Source: Gillisella terrae (GTDB taxonomy: Bacteria; Pseudomonadota; Alphaproteobacteria; Rhizobiales; Rhizobiaceae). Taken from it: 64,000 nt of DNA. Positions 44,899 through 54,545 of the stretch are shown here, in pieces. Numbering within the stretch: the stretch's first letter is position 1; each line of letters begins with the position of its first letter. The notes under the pieces were generated by a model, which was not told where the DNA came from, did not search any database, and saw only the letters and a program-made list of their open reading frames with translations. The stretch is taken from positions 372,001-436,000 of the forward strand of contig NZ_SSOA01000003.1 in assembly GCF_004801395.1 (NCBI RefSeq). The letters are read 5' to 3'. Made by a program: the position numbers and the translations under genes.

Positions 44899-45213
44899 CT
44901 ATTCCTCGTCTGAATACATATATTCCATATACCGTGCCTCAACCCGTTGTGTTTGGGAGGCTATGGACGTGTCGTCAACTGTGTCTGTCGCCGTTTGCGC
45001 TTCTGCGCGCACGGGTGCAGATTTCTTGGCAGAGTCAATGCTCCACAAGGCGTTTGCCAGCGATGCCGAAAGCAGGGTGCCGGTGGAATTGCCACCTGCA
45101 GCGCGCGATCGGGGGGCAGTAACAGGTTCGGCGGCCACATCTTCAGCACGGGTAACGCCGTGGATGTAGCGGCTTTGATACTGCGAATTATTCAGGCTGC
45201 TGTCGATCCTCAT
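44899..45213 (-). CDS. Hypothetical protein, 104 aa
   Basis: No family recognised. The product is hydrophilic, rich in Ser, Ala and Thr, and likely disordered, with no signal peptide or membrane span. It begins MRIDSSLNNSQYQSRYI and ends in a tyrosine-rich acidic tail (RYMEYMYSDEE). A GAGGG ribosome-binding site before the ATG and a good terminator after the stop support a real, singly transcribed gene. Confidence 0.65.
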   Translation of the reverse strand: MRIDSSLNNSQYQSRYIHGVTRAEDVAAEPVTAPRSRAAGGNSTGTLLSASLANALWSIDSAKKSAPVRAEAQTATDTVDDTSIASQTQRVEARYMEYMYSDEE

Positions 45214-45499
45214 CGCAGGCCCTCTTTCTGTTTGCTTCGTTAAAGCTTTGTTAACGATTGAAACTTGCGCGAAGCTTGCGTCATTTTTTGCTTGCCCGAT
45301 CTGTGGTGCTTCGGGGAGGGGCGGTGTCCATATATAGCGTATATTAGATTTTTACTTCGAAATATGGTAATAAAATCATACTTTAAAATTGCATTTTCAA
45401 AACTTCGCTTTGTCAAGTTGCTGCAACGCGAAGGATTGTTGTCGAAAAATGCACAGAATGCTTGCGAGATTCTGTGCATTGACTGTCATGGCCCGGACT

Positions 45500-46090
45500 T
45501 CAGATTGAAGCGGGCTTGTTTTGGTGTGTTTGCTTTTGAAGTGCTTTCAAGCATTGCTCAAACGCGGTGAGGTCTGTGTAAAGCCCGTCAATGGCCGCGT
45601 TGTGAATGGCAATTGGCCCGCCGCGGCGCTCAACGCCCCCATGCAGCATCAGGTTTTCAATCATGTCAAAATTTTCTAGCGACATGCCGTCAGGCCCACG
45701 TTTGCGACCATCTTGCGCTTCGCGCACCTCGCCGTGGTAAAAATCAGCCGTGCGCGCATAATGGTTGTCAGCAATATTGGTATAGGCGGCCACCAGTTTG
45801 CCCTGCGCGCACATATAGCCCAGCTCGAAAGCAGTACCTGGGTCAGCGGCAATGCCGCGAAACGGCGTGAGATTGGCAATCACGCCATCGGCAGCATTCA
45901 TCATGCCTTCATCGACGGCACTGATTTTCAGGCCAAACTCATGCAGGGTGGGTGCCGGTTCAATGGAAATGTCACCGGGACAAATCGGCTCAAATCCATA
46001 GCTACGCGTCATGGCGGCCTTGGCATCCAGAATCTCGCGGGCATTGGGCAAGAACACTTCAGGGCCTGCGAGGTAGAGCTTGAGCGGCAT
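45500..46090 (-). CDS. Nucleoside 2-deoxyribosyltransferase-like protein
   Basis: 196 aa with a Rossmann-like fold opening LKLYLAGPEVFLPNAREILD. The central motif NLTPFRGIAADPGTAFELGY carries the catalytic Glu (in AFELGY), as in N-deoxyribosyltransferases and related nucleotide hydrolases. It may exchange bases on, or hydrolyse, deoxynucleosides or modified nucleotides. Start ATG 46090 (MPLKLYLAG) has GGAG eight bases upstream and is preferred to the frame from 46108. Confidence 0.82.
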   Translation of the reverse strand: MPLKLYLAGPEVFLPNAREILDAKAAMTRSYGFEPICPGDISIEPAPTLHEFGLKISAVDEGMMNAADGVIANLTPFRGIAADPGTAFELGYMCAQGKLVAAYTNIADNHYARTADFYHGEVREAQDGRKRGPDGMSLENFDMIENLMLHGGVERRGGPIAIHNAAIDGLYTDLTAFEQCLKALQKQTHQNKPASI

Positions 46091-46503
46091 GGGAAGACTC
46101 CGAAACATTCAGGTGTGGGATCACTTTATGCCGTAGCAAGAGCAAAGGCAGACTTCATCCAAAATCAGCAACCATACACAGGTTTGACAAAACTGCCGTT
46201 TTGCAAGGGCGTTGACCTGTCTTGACAGGGATGCAAACACGGCCTAATCCAAGCAACGGTCTCAGACGCCTGCCGCTCGCAAACCTTAAGGTTTTGGTGA
46301 AGATCTGAACGGATACATCCATCTTTCCATCTGTGCTTTTCGTGCTGATGGGCAATGCGAGCCCCCTCTGAAGTCGCGAAACTGACATAAGAGGAACATG
46401 GAATGTCTTCAGACATAGTCCAAACAACATTGCTGGCAAAACAACATGGTGATGGTCGGTCAAAGGCCGCAATAGGCTGCTCTCTCATGCCGGGAGCAAG
46501 CCG
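46091..46503. other. Intergenic region
   Basis: 413 bases between divergent genes. A frame on the minus strand crosses it (46165-47025) but is the shadow of the glyoxalase-related gene and reads across it. No hairpin or repeat of note was found. Confidence 0.4.
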
Positions 46504-46932
46504 ATGATCAACAGATTGCCGAGCCGAGAGGCTGCCAAAAAGCAAGCCGCCACGCTGCGTGCGAGGTTGCACGCCGAAGGCCATGCGGTGTCGCACAGCA
46601 AGGCGTTGGAATTGATTGCCCGGCAACACGGGTTTCGGGACTGGAATACCCTGCATGCTGCCATTGGCAATCGTGTGCCGGTGGCCTGGCAGGTTGGTGA
46701 TCGGGTGAGCGGTTTTTATCTTGGCCAGAAATTTGAGGCTGAGATTGTCACGGTCAGTCGGCAAGGGGAGGGGTGGTTTGCCCTCTCGCTTGCGCTGGAT
46801 GAGGCCGTTGATGTTGTGACGTTCGACAGCTTTTCGGCTTTTCGAAAACGTGTGCGGGGCACCATAGGGCCGGATGGTCAAACCGTGGAAAAAACCTCGG
46901 ATGGCCGCCCGCATCTTCAGCTTGATATGTGA
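46504..46932 (+). CDS. Glyoxalase-related protein domain protein
   Basis: 142 aa. The N-terminal half (KALELIARQHGFRDWNTLHA, about 33-52) matches the small glyoxalase-related domain found in many proteobacterial proteins of unknown role. The C-terminal half is beta-rich (VGDRVSGFYLGQKFEAEIVTV) and resembles a small barrel. No catalytic residues can be assigned. A GGGAG site precedes the ATG by eight bases. It is convergent with ribBA. Confidence 0.75.
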   Translation: MINRLPSREAAKKQAATLRARLHAEGHAVSHSKALELIARQHGFRDWNTLHAAIGNRVPVAWQVGDRVSGFYLGQKFEAEIVTVSRQGEGWFALSLALDEAVDVVTFDSFSAFRKRVRGTIGPDGQTVEKTSDGRPHLQLDM

Positions 46933-46972
46933 GGAAAGGGCCACCGGGCAAACAGGCCCGGTGGCCCAATCA

Positions 46973-48073
46973 TCACACAATCTCTGTGCTATTGATGCGG
47001 ATGCCAAAGCCTTCGAGGCCAACATAATGGCGCTCGCGCGAGGCCATCAGCCTGATTGAGGTGACGCCGAGGTCTTTGAGGATTTGCGCGCCAAGGCCGA
47101 TTTCCAGCCATTCGCTGTCGCGGGTCTGCGCTTCCTTATGGATTTCGCGATCATGCTTGCCTGCCCGCGCCGTGGTGGAAGCGCCAACGCCAACCGAGCC
47201 TTCGCGCAAATAGACAATGATGCCGCGGCCTTTTTCGGCAATGCGTTTCATGATGCCATCGATCTGGCAATTGGCTCCAAACACGTCTGCGGCCACATTT
47301 TCCAAATGCAGGCGCACCGGAATGTCATCGCCATCGCGAATGTCGCCAAACACCACGGCCAGATGCTGCATCGGATCCCATGGCAGGGAATAGGCATAGG
47401 CTTTTGCCGGACCATAGGGTGTTTCCACCGCAAAGCTGGTTTCCAGCTCGATCAGCGTTTCCTTGCGCTGGCGATAGGCAATCAGATCGGCAACCGAGAC
47501 CTGTTTCAGCCCATGGGTTTCGGCAAAGGCCGACACTTGCGGGCCGCGCATGACGGTGCCATCGTCATTCACCAGTTCCGAGATGACGCCAATCGGTGGC
47601 AGATTGGCCAGGCGACACAGATCCACTGCCGCTTCCGTGTGGCCAGAGCGCATCAAAACGCCGCCTTCACGGGCAATCAGCGGAAAAATATGGCCGGGGC
47701 GCACAAAATCGGCAGGGCCAACATTGGGGTTGGCCAAATTGCGCACTGTCAAAGTGCGGTCGTCGGCAGAAATGCCGGTGGTGGTGCCGTGTTTGAAATC
47801 GACGCTAACCGTGAAGGCCGTGGTGTGGGCGCTGTCGTTCTCAGCCACCATGGCAGACAGGTTCAGGCGTTTGGCCTCTTCCTTGGGCATCGGCGTGCAG
47901 ACAATGCCCGAGGTATGGCGCACAATGAAGGCCATTTTGTCGGGGGTACAATGCACGGCCGAGACAATCAGGTCGCCTTCATTTTCGCGGTCGTCATCAT
48001 CCATCACCACCACGATTTCGCCAGCCTCGAAGGCCCGGATGGCGTCAACGACGCGCTTTTGCTCATAGCTCAT
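46973..48073 (-). CDS. ribB: RibBA with a degenerate GTP cyclohydrolase II domain
   Basis: 366 aa. The N-terminal DHBP synthase domain is complete (MDDDDRENEGDLIVSA, and GHTEAAVDLCRLA) and makes 3,4-dihydroxy-2-butanone 4-phosphate for riboflavin. The C-terminal RibA-like domain keeps the fold (RLHLENVAADVFGANCQIDG) but lacks the three zinc cysteines of GTP cyclohydrolase II, so that activity should be lost. A separate RibA elsewhere is expected. Start ATG 48073 follows GAGG. It lies downstream of aroC on the same strand, 48 bases apart. Confidence 0.9.
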   Translation of the reverse strand: MSYEQKRVVDAIRAFEAGEIVVVMDDDDRENEGDLIVSAVHCTPDKMAFIVRHTSGIVCTPMPKEEAKRLNLSAMVAENDSAHTTAFTVSVDFKHGTTTGISADDRTLTVRNLANPNVGPADFVRPGHIFPLIAREGGVLMRSGHTEAAVDLCRLANLPPIGVISELVNDDGTVMRGPQVSAFAETHGLKQVSVADLIAYRQRKETLIELETSFAVETPYGPAKAYAYSLPWDPMQHLAVVFGDIRDGDDIPVRLHLENVAADVFGANCQIDGIMKRIAEKGRGIIVYLREGSVGVGASTTARAGKHDREIHKEAQTRDSEWLEIGLGAQILKDLGVTSIRLMASRERHYVGLEGFGIRINSTEIV

Positions 48074-48121
48074 GGCAACCCTCATTTCCTGTCGTGTTCA
48101 TCAGCGCTCACCACGCATTTG

Positions 48122-49216
48122 TTATTTCAGCCGCCCCGTCTGGCCGCGATCGCGCAAATAGTGATCGGCCAGTGCGCAGGCAATCATCGCTTCACCGACG
48201 GGAACGGCGCGAATGCCAACGCAAGGGTCATGACGGCCCTTGGTGCGCACATCGACATTGTTGCCCTTGGCATCAATGGACTGACGCTCCGTGAGGATCG
48301 AAGAGGTTGGTTTGATGGCAAAGCGGGTGACAATCGGCTCACCTGTGGAAATGCCGCCCAGAATGCCGCCGGCGTGATTAGACAAAAACAGCGGTTTGCC
48401 ATCATTGCCCATGCGCATTTGGTCGGCATTTTCCTCGCCGGTGATTTCGGCAGCGCCAAAGCCATTGCCAATTTCAACACCCTTGACGGCATTGATCGAC
48501 ATCAGAAGGGCGGCAATATCCTGATCCAGCTTGCCATAGATCGGTGCACCGAGACCCGCAGGCACACCCTCGGCAACCACTTCAATCACTGCACCGACAG
48601 AGGAGCCAGCTTTGCGGATGCCATCGAGATAGTCTTCCCACACGGGTACAATGTCCGCGTCAGGTGCAAAAAACGGGTTTTGGCCAACCTGATCCCAATC
48701 CCAATTGTCGCGATTGATCTTGTGTTTGCCAATCTGCACCAGCGCGCCGCGAATGGTCACGTTGGGCATCACCAGCCGGGCAATACCACCTGCGGCCACG
48801 CGCGCTGCCGTTTCGCGCGCTGACGAGCGCCCGCCGCCGCGATAATCGCGAATGCCATATTTCACGTCATAGGTAAAATCGGCATGGCCGGGGCGGTATT
48901 GCTGGGCAATCTCACCATAATCCTTGGAGCGTTGATCGGTGTTGTCGATCATCAGCGAAATCGGCGTGCCGGTGGTGATCAGGCTGCCATCTTCCTGCGG
49001 CATGACGCCGGAGAGCACCTTGACCAGATCATCCTCGCGCCGCTGAGTCACAAACCGCGATTGACCGGGCTTGCGCTTGTCGAGCCAGACTTGCAGGTCT
49101 TCCAGTGTGAATCTCAAACCCGGAGGGCATCCATCCACCACAGCACCCAAGGCCGGGCCGTGGCTTTCACCCCAGGTGGTGACGCGGAAGAGGTGACCGA
49201 AACTGTTATGCGACAT
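48122..49216 (-). CDS. aroC: Chorismate synthase
   Basis: 364-aa FMN-dependent lyase that makes chorismate from EPSP, the last common step to aromatic amino acids. Family signatures are [18 protein letters not shown] (about 14-31), [17 protein letters not shown] and a later [17 protein letters not shown]. Full-length for the family. In the same orientation as ribBA, as in other rhizobia. ATG at 49216; ribosome-binding site weak. Confidence 0.96.
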   Translation of the reverse strand: MSHNSFGHLFRVTTWGESHGPALGAVVDGCPPGLRFTLEDLQVWLDKRKPGQSRFVTQRREDDLVKVLSGVMPQEDGSLITTGTPISLMIDNTDQRSKDYGEIAQQYRPGHADFTYDVKYGIRDYRGGGRSSARETAARVAAGGIARLVMPNVTIRGALVQIGKHKINRDNWDWDQVGQNPFFAPDADIVPVWEDYLDGIRKAGSSVGAVIEVVAEGVPAGLGAPIYGKLDQDIAALLMSINAVKGVEIGNGFGAAEITGEENADQMRMGNDGKPLFLSNHAGGILGGISTGEPIVTRFAIKPTSSILTERQSIDAKGNNVDVRTKGRHDPCVGIRAVPVGEAMIACALADHYLRDRGQTGRLK

Positions 49217-49353
49217 GAATTACAACCAGATCAAGCGACGGGGTTTCCCCCTGTTTTATGGAGTGTCACTCTTACTGTATAATTTTTCAAACCGAAATCA
49301 TTTTCGCGCATCCCGCAACAATTGCCGCCCTGATCAGCAGACGTGGTGCGGGC

Positions 49354-52300
49354 TTATGAGGCATGACGCTTGCTTTGCGACAGTGCAAAAGCGGCAAAAT
49401 CATCAGAAGACAGCGCAGGCGCAAAGGCATAGCCTTGCAACAGATCGCAGCCGAGATCGCGTAGAATATCGGCATGGGCCTGTGTTTCGACCCCTTCTGC
49501 AATGGTGCCAACGCCCAGAGACCGGGCAATCTCGATGATGGATTTGACCAAAGCGCGCTCGCGGTCAGACTCGATAATCGGCATCACCAATTGCCGGTCG
49601 ATTTTCAAACGCTTCGGTTTGATCTTGAGCAGGCTGATCATCGAGGTATGGCCGGTGCCAAAATCATCAATTTCCACATCAATCCCCAGCTCTTTGATAG
49701 TTTTGATGTTGGAGGTGATCGTCTCGTCATTGTCGTCAAGAAAGATGGATTCCACCAGCTCAAACGCAATGGAGCCTGGCGTGATGCTCAATCCTTTCAG
49801 GCTCTCAACGAGATTGGTGTCATGCAGGCGCTTTGATGACACGTTCACTGAAATTTTCGGCACAATAATGCCGGATGCGGTCCAGCGCATGCGGTCGCGC
49901 AATGAGCAATCCAGCACGATCTTGTCAATCTGCGCCATGATGCTGAGATCCTCGGCCACCTTCAAAAAAGAAATGGTTGGCAACAGGCCGCGTTCCGGGT
50001 GCTGCCAACGCACCAGTGCTTCCGCACCAATCAACTGCATGGTGTTGGCGCAAAATTGTGGCTGGTAGAATGCCGTGATTTCATCCCGCTCCAGCGCGGT
50101 CAGCAACTCGTCGGCAACCCGCCGTGAGGTGACAATATTGGCTTGCAGGCTTTCAGTGAAGAACTCATAGCGATTTCGGCCTTTGCGCTTGGCCTCATAG
50201 AGCGCAAGGTCGGCATCAATCAGAATTTTTCGTGCATCCGCTTTGGCAGCCTTGGAAGCCGCAATGCCGATGGAGACGCCGAAACGGCAGGTAAATCCTT
50301 CAAAATCATAAGGAATATTCATTTCCTTGATAATCCGGGAGGCCAGATCAGCAGCAGTTTGCTCATCAACCACATCGCGCAGCAGCACCACAAATTCGTC
50401 ACCGCCAATCCGGGCTACCAGATCGGTGTGGTTGACGTGACGGTTCAGCACCTCTGCCGCATTGACCAGCATGGCATCGCCTGCCGCATGGCCCAAAGTG
50501 TCGTTGATTTCCTTGAAACGGTCGAGATCCAGATGCAGAATGGTAAAGCGAGGACGCCCTACCTTGGCAAGAGCTGTCAAGGCGTCCAGCTCGCGGTCAA
50601 ATTTGCGGCGATTGGCAAGCCCTGTCAGCGGATCGTGCAAGGCATTGTATTCAATGCGGTTCTTGGTCAGCTCCAGCTCTATGTTGCGGGCTTCCGCCTC
50701 GGCTTTGGCATTGCGCAATTCTTCGGTCAAAAGCACGTCTGCGGTCACGTCAAAGCTGACGCCACTCAGCTTTCGGCCGCCACTTCGGTCAACGCGCAAT
50801 TGGCCAATCGAGCGCACGTAGCGAATTGTGCCACCCTTCAGCAGAACGCGATGGGTGCCGTCAATGCGGGTTCCTTCTTCTGTTGCCGCTCTGGCCGCTT
50901 CCAGAATCTCAGGCACGTCTTGTGGATGGACACTTTGCAGCCACTCGGTTTCTGTCACGTAAGGCCCGTTTGGCTGCACGTTGTACAATTGATACATGCG
51001 CTCATCCCAAACGGTGCGCATCGTTGAAAAATCATGTTGCCAGACCCCGCAGGTAAAGGAATCAAGCGCCAGCTCAAACCGTTCTGAGAGTTCTTCAAGC
51101 TGCTGCTCGCGCGCGGAGAGATCGTCCAGTGCCAGTTCCAGCTCGGCATTCTTGATGTCAGCCCCTTCCTTGGCGGCACGCAAATCGTCCTGCATGACTA
51201 CATCGGAGGTAATATCCAGCAAAATTCCAGTAACACGTCCGGGGGAAGTCTGTTCGTTTCCGGTTTGATTGGAATAGGCTCCAACGGAGCGGATATGTCG
51301 CTTGCTCCCATCTTGCAGCACAATACGATATTCTTCCACAACCGCCTTGTCGCTTTCGCGGCAGCGCAAAAGGTGTTGCTCAACCTTGCTGCGGTCATTG
51401 GGGTGAACGGCCGTAAGCCAGCTGTTTAAATCATGCGTGTTGGCATGAACCGCGCTCAATCCATGCAATTGCGTTGCGCGGCTGTCGTGGCGGATGGTAT
51501 TATCACCGTCGTCCAGCTCCCATATGCCAATGTTTGAACTGTTCATGGCCAGCTCAAATCGTTTGGCCAGAATGCGGTGGCGCTCCTGCGTCAATTTGAG
51601 GTTTTGTCTGTTGCGATTGCGCTCCACCAACAAAAGGGCAATGCTGGAAAAGATTGTTGCAAGCGCCAGTCCCACAGCGACAAGCGTGAGCCGGAAGGCG
51701 TCGGTGTCCGGTCCTGCACCGCTCCAGCCTCCCTTTGGGCGGGCGATCAGGTGCAAAGAGCCATTCGCGAGCGGAATGTTGCGGCTCTCCACCACATCAT
51801 CCGCCAGTTCAGCCGGTCCCCACAGCGGAAGGGTGGTGCCATCGGCGTCGTTAGCCAGCCGGGTGCCGACCAGAATGTCCAGCGGGGGTGATGCATGCGA
51901 TTGCAGGTCTGTTCTGTGTTTCAACGCATTGGCAACGAATGTCGAACCATCGAGAATGGCACGGACAATCGTGCGATGATGCGCGGCGTTGGCGGGTGAG
52001 ATAGCGTCCAGTTGCAGCTTGCCATTGGGCAGAATTCGAACGCCCGGTGTTTCTGGCGCGGTGACAATGGCTGGAGCTCCCGATTCGGAGGTTGGCGTTT
52101 CGGAGGTTGGAGTTTCCGAGTTCGGACTGGTGGCGTCGCGCGCCCATTTCCTCTCGTTGCCATTATCCTCAATCATCGAGATAGAGAGAAAATGCGGATT
52201 GCTCTGCAAGATCGCGCTGTTCAGCCTGTCGGCATCAAGCGCCAAAGAGTCAGTGACGCCAGTTGTGGCGCTGGCCAAATCCGAGAGAGTTGCCAAATTC

Positions 52301-52512
52301 CGGTCAATATAAACGGAAAGGAGCGATTCAACCTCGATAAGCTGGTTCTGAGCATATTTCCGGGAGGCCGTAAGGTCGGTATTCGTATTGAGACGATCAA
52401 TGTAGATTAATGTGTAAAAAACGCATGCAAGCGCCAGGCCCAGAATCAAAAAAATCTGCTTGTTGGGGAAATCTATCTTTTCCAGCGATTTCATTTCCAA
52501 TCGGGTGGCCAT
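49354..52512 (-). CDS. Membrane GGDEF-EAL protein with PAS sensors
   Basis: 1052 aa. Two membrane spans (about 22-42 and 285-305) flank a periplasmic sensor. Two PAS/PAC domains (about 330-450 and 475-600), a GGDEF domain with intact RIGGDEF and an EAL domain follow. The EAL domain is intact (GAEALVRWQHP, FELVES, IDDFGTG, KIDR, EGVE), so both c-di-GMP synthesis and hydrolysis are possible. No RxxD inhibitory site precedes GGDEF (NHTD instead). A short SETPT-type amino-acid repeat lies in the periplasmic part. Start ATG 52512; 52494 is an alternative. Confidence 0.9.
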   Translation of the reverse strand: MATRLEMKSLEKIDFPNKQIFLILGLALACVFYTLIYIDRLNTNTDLTASRKYAQNQLIEVESLLSVYIDRNLATLSDLASATTGVTDSLALDADRLNSAILQSNPHFLSISMIEDNGNERKWARDATSPNSETPTSETPTSESGAPAIVTAPETPGVRILPNGKLQLDAISPANAAHHRTIVRAILDGSTFVANALKHRTDLQSHASPPLDILVGTRLANDADGTTLPLWGPAELADDVVESRNIPLANGSLHLIARPKGGWSGAGPDTDAFRLTLVAVGLALATIFSSIALLLVERNRNRQNLKLTQERHRILAKRFELAMNSSNIGIWELDDGDNTIRHDSRATQLHGLSAVHANTHDLNSWLTAVHPNDRSKVEQHLLRCRESDKAVVEEYRIVLQDGSKRHIRSVGAYSNQTGNEQTSPGRVTGILLDITSDVVMQDDLRAAKEGADIKNAELELALDDLSAREQQLEELSERFELALDSFTCGVWQHDFSTMRTVWDERMYQLYNVQPNGPYVTETEWLQSVHPQDVPEILEAARAATEEGTRIDGTHRVLLKGGTIRYVRSIGQLRVDRSGGRKLSGVSFDVTADVLLTEELRNAKAEAEARNIELELTKNRIEYNALHDPLTGLANRRKFDRELDALTALAKVGRPRFTILHLDLDRFKEINDTLGHAAGDAMLVNAAEVLNRHVNHTDLVARIGGDEFVVLLRDVVDEQTAADLASRIIKEMNIPYDFEGFTCRFGVSIGIAASKAAKADARKILIDADLALYEAKRKGRNRYEFFTESLQANIVTSRRVADELLTALERDEITAFYQPQFCANTMQLIGAEALVRWQHPERGLLPTISFLKVAEDLSIMAQIDKIVLDCSLRDRMRWTASGIIVPKISVNVSSKRLHDTNLVESLKGLSITPGSIAFELVESIFLDDNDETITSNIKTIKELGIDVEIDDFGTGHTSMISLLKIKPKRLKIDRQLVMPIIESDRERALVKSIIEIARSLGVGTIAEGVETQAHADILRDLGCDLLQGYAFAPALSSDDFAAFALSQSKRHAS

Positions 52513-53178
52513 TTCTGCTCGAAACTCTGTGTTTTACACCGAAGTGATTTTTCGTCATCTGTTGTTATATTTTGAACTATTCAAATTTATATTAATGTGA
52601 AATCTGTTTGGTTTTTTAATCTATAGTATTTTGAAGGATGTTCCGTTTGAGCATTCTGCTTTGAATTGTTTGGAATATTCTTAATTTAGCCTCGTTGATT
52701 TTAAGGTGCGGAAGACTTTTTTTGGGGCGTTGCCAAGCCTATCCCGGCGTGCTGTTTATCAAGACGAAAAATCGCATACCATCGTGTACAATCTCTGTTG
52801 TCGGGCTTTTCAGAACCTGGACCTGCCAGAACTGGGGCGACCTGTGGATGGAGCCACTTGTCCACACGTTCATGTCATTCCTCACGCTGGAATGGCTTCG
52901 AGGCGTTATGCAGTGGGCTGGGCGAGGTGTTCATGCGCTTGATAGGGCGCGCTTTGCTGTAAAGGATATGTGGAAATCATGCGGTGGTGGGGCAGATTAC
53001 GCAATGAAATCTGCCACATTTCATGATTACTCTTTATGATGAATGGAACAGGTTCATGGACCGGAATCTGTTTAAACAGAAAATTATGCAGCGAATATAA
53101 ACAGCTACAACGGACCTTTGCTCAGGATATGTGGTGCTCAAAGGTTCATGTAGCGAGACGAATAACGGGAACCAAGGT
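52513..53178. other. Intergenic region
   Basis: 666 bases between divergent genes. The first 150 bases are strongly AT-rich, probably promoters. A plus frame of 114 codons (52695-53039) has no ribosome-binding site, unusual composition (Trp/Cys-rich) and no recognisable family, so it is not called. A decayed RIME1-like element occupies about 53060-53155. Confidence 0.5.
53060..53155 (-). repeat. RIME1-like element, decayed, minus orientation
   Basis: ACCGGAATCTGTTTAAACAG, then AAAATTATGCAGCG, then a palindromic ACCTTTG...CAAAGGT. This gives module two then module one in minus order. It ends just before the DUF1344 ribosome-binding region. Confidence 0.5.
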
Positions 53179-53439
53179 ATGCCGATCCTGATTGCAATGC
53201 TTATGGCTGTATTTTATTTCGTTGCACCCATGTCAATGGCCGCACAGAGCGCCGATGTTGAATCGACAATCAAATCGATCAACACCCAGAAATTGACGAT
53301 CACGCTCGAAGACGGCAAGACCTATTCGTTGCCGGCAGAGTTTAATTTTGAAGGCCTCTCCGCTGGTGTGAAGGTGATTGTCTATTACACGGTGGTGGAT
53401 GGTGTGCGCGTGCTCGACGATATCCAGGTCTTGAATTAA
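53179..53439 (+). CDS. DUF1344 family periplasmic protein
   Basis: 86-aa precursor. A signal peptide of about 22 residues (MPILIAMLMAVFYFVAPMSM, then AAQS) precedes a small beta-rich domain (IKSINTQKLTITLEDGKTYS, then GLSAGVKVIVYYTVVDG) typical of DUF1344, function unknown. The longer frame from 53131 lacks this signal and is rejected. Found near fabI and aroC in rhizobial genomes, as here. Confidence 0.85.
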   Translation: MPILIAMLMAVFYFVAPMSMAAQSADVESTIKSINTQKLTITLEDGKTYSLPAEFNFEGLSAGVKVIVYYTVVDGVRVLDDIQVLN

Positions 53440-53591
53440 AGCCTGTCGCAGTCAAAGGCTTTACAGCACCGTGAACCCCATGTGACGCACACATGCATTA
53501 GATCCCGGCTTGAGGAGACTGGCCGATCCTCGCTTGCTCTTTTCGCAGAGATAAAATTGACAACGCCATGCCGGTTGGGGCCGTTATGGTG

Positions 53592-53704
53592 TTTTACAGC
53601 GTCCTTTGTGCGCCAAATATGGCGCACAAAGGACGCTGTAAAACATTTTAGCTGCTGCATAATTTTCACCTTAAATCGATTCCGATTTAAGGAATTATGC
53701 AGTA
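53592..53704 (+). repeat. RIME1-like element, full and well preserved
   Basis: Module one is a near-perfect palindrome (TTTTACAGCGTCCTTTGTGC and its mirror around CCAAATATGG), and module two is GCTGCATAATTTTCACC..., with core ATCGATTCCGAT, closing GGAATTATGCAGTA. The right end overlaps the last codons of the histidine phosphatase gene on the other strand. Confidence 0.88.
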
Positions 53705-54291
53705 AGCCATTGCAATTGGCGCTGTTCCAGATCGATTTTCAGCACCCGATCCTGTGGAATATGCATGCTGCAAGCGTCATCCGGGGCAATGTTGCCGATC
53801 AGGCGAAAGAAGCTGCGGATAACGCCGCCATGGGTGACGGCCACTGTAGGCCGCTTCAGGGCTGCAAGCCATGCTCCGGTGCGCCAGGAGAGAATCTCAT
53901 AACTTTCTGCGTGTTCGCCGGGAGCCAGAAAATCCCATTTGCCACGCGATCTTTGTTTGACGCGATCGGGAAACTGTTTTCTCAACTCTTCGGTGGTGCT
54001 GCCTTCCCAATCGCCAAAGCAGATTTCTTTCAGCCGGTCATCCAACTGATAGGTTGTTGGATCGAGTTGCATTTGTGCACGCAAACGTTCCATGGTTTCG
54101 CGTGTGCGCCCCAGAGGGGAGGCGATAAAGTCGTAGTGGGATGTGGTGTCGCCAAGCACTGCGGCGAGAAGTGCGCCATTTTGCGTCGCCTGTCCGCGTC
54201 CGGTCTCATTCAGCGGAATATCCGTTTGGCCCTGAAAGCGGCCTTCAGCATTCCAGTCCGTCTGACCATGACGAATAACATAGAGAAGCAC
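53695..54291 (-). CDS. Histidine phosphatase family protein
   Basis: 198 aa, phosphoglycerate-mutase fold. The catalytic RHGQTDWN lies at about 7-14; a second His is in VTHGGVIRSFF, with a Glu in the ICFGDWEG segment. It hydrolyses a phosphomonoester; the substrate is unknown. GTG at 54291 (VLLYVIRHG) is the likely start because the frame upstream runs through a repeat. The final codons and TAA (reading L-T-A-stop) lie in the RIME1-like element at 53592, so that insertion probably reshaped the C-terminus. Confidence 0.82.
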   Translation of the reverse strand: MLLYVIRHGQTDWNAEGRFQGQTDIPLNETGRGQATQNGALLAAVLGDTTSHYDFIASPLGRTRETMERLRAQMQLDPTTYQLDDRLKEICFGDWEGSTTEELRKQFPDRVKQRSRGKWDFLAPGEHAESYEILSWRTGAWLAALKRPTVAVTHGGVIRSFFRLIGNIAPDDACSMHIPQDRVLKIDLEQRQLQWLTA

Positions 54292-54334
54292 AGGCAGACA
54301 AACCTTCCTGAATGTTGGAACGCCACAGATCGTA

Positions 54335-54405
54335 GCGCATAATTTCTGAAACCGGAATCGATTTAACAAGAAAAATATGAAGCAGATTGAAAGCTTTAAA
54401 GCCTT
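54335..54405 (-). repeat. RIME1-like second module, decayed
   Basis: Minus-orientation GCATAATTTCTGAAACCGGA, ATCGATTT and AAATATGAAGCAGATTGAAA match module two and the start of its link. It lies between fabI and the phosphatase, upstream of the phosphatase start. Confidence 0.55.
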
Positions 54406-54441
54406 TTGCCCAACACGCAAACCAAACTGCAAAATTTTAAG

Positions 54442-54465
54442 AGAAAAGCCGTAACCGGCTTTTCT
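54442..54465 (-). terminator. Hairpin terminator after fabI
   Basis: A perfect 10-bp stem, AGAAAAGCCG and its complement, with a 4-base loop, then TTAAAATTTT on the minus strand. It probably ends the fabI transcript and separates it from the phosphatase gene. Confidence 0.7.
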
Positions 54466-54545
54466 GAGAACGCACCTGGCCAAACAGCCATCGGGGTCTG
54501 GTCTGGTTCAATTTGAACCTGACAGACTCTAGAACGCAGGCAATC

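Noticed and set aside
46165..47025. 286-codon minus frame
   Set aside because: Shadow of the glyoxalase-related gene extended through intergenic DNA; no start signal.
47084..48823. 579-codon open frame on the plus strand
   Set aside because: Antisense to ribBA and aroC, low-complexity composition, no start signal.
52695..53039. 114-codon frame in the gap after the GGDEF-EAL gene
   Set aside because: No ribosome-binding site, odd Trp/Cys-rich composition and no recognisable domain; it cannot be supported as a gene.
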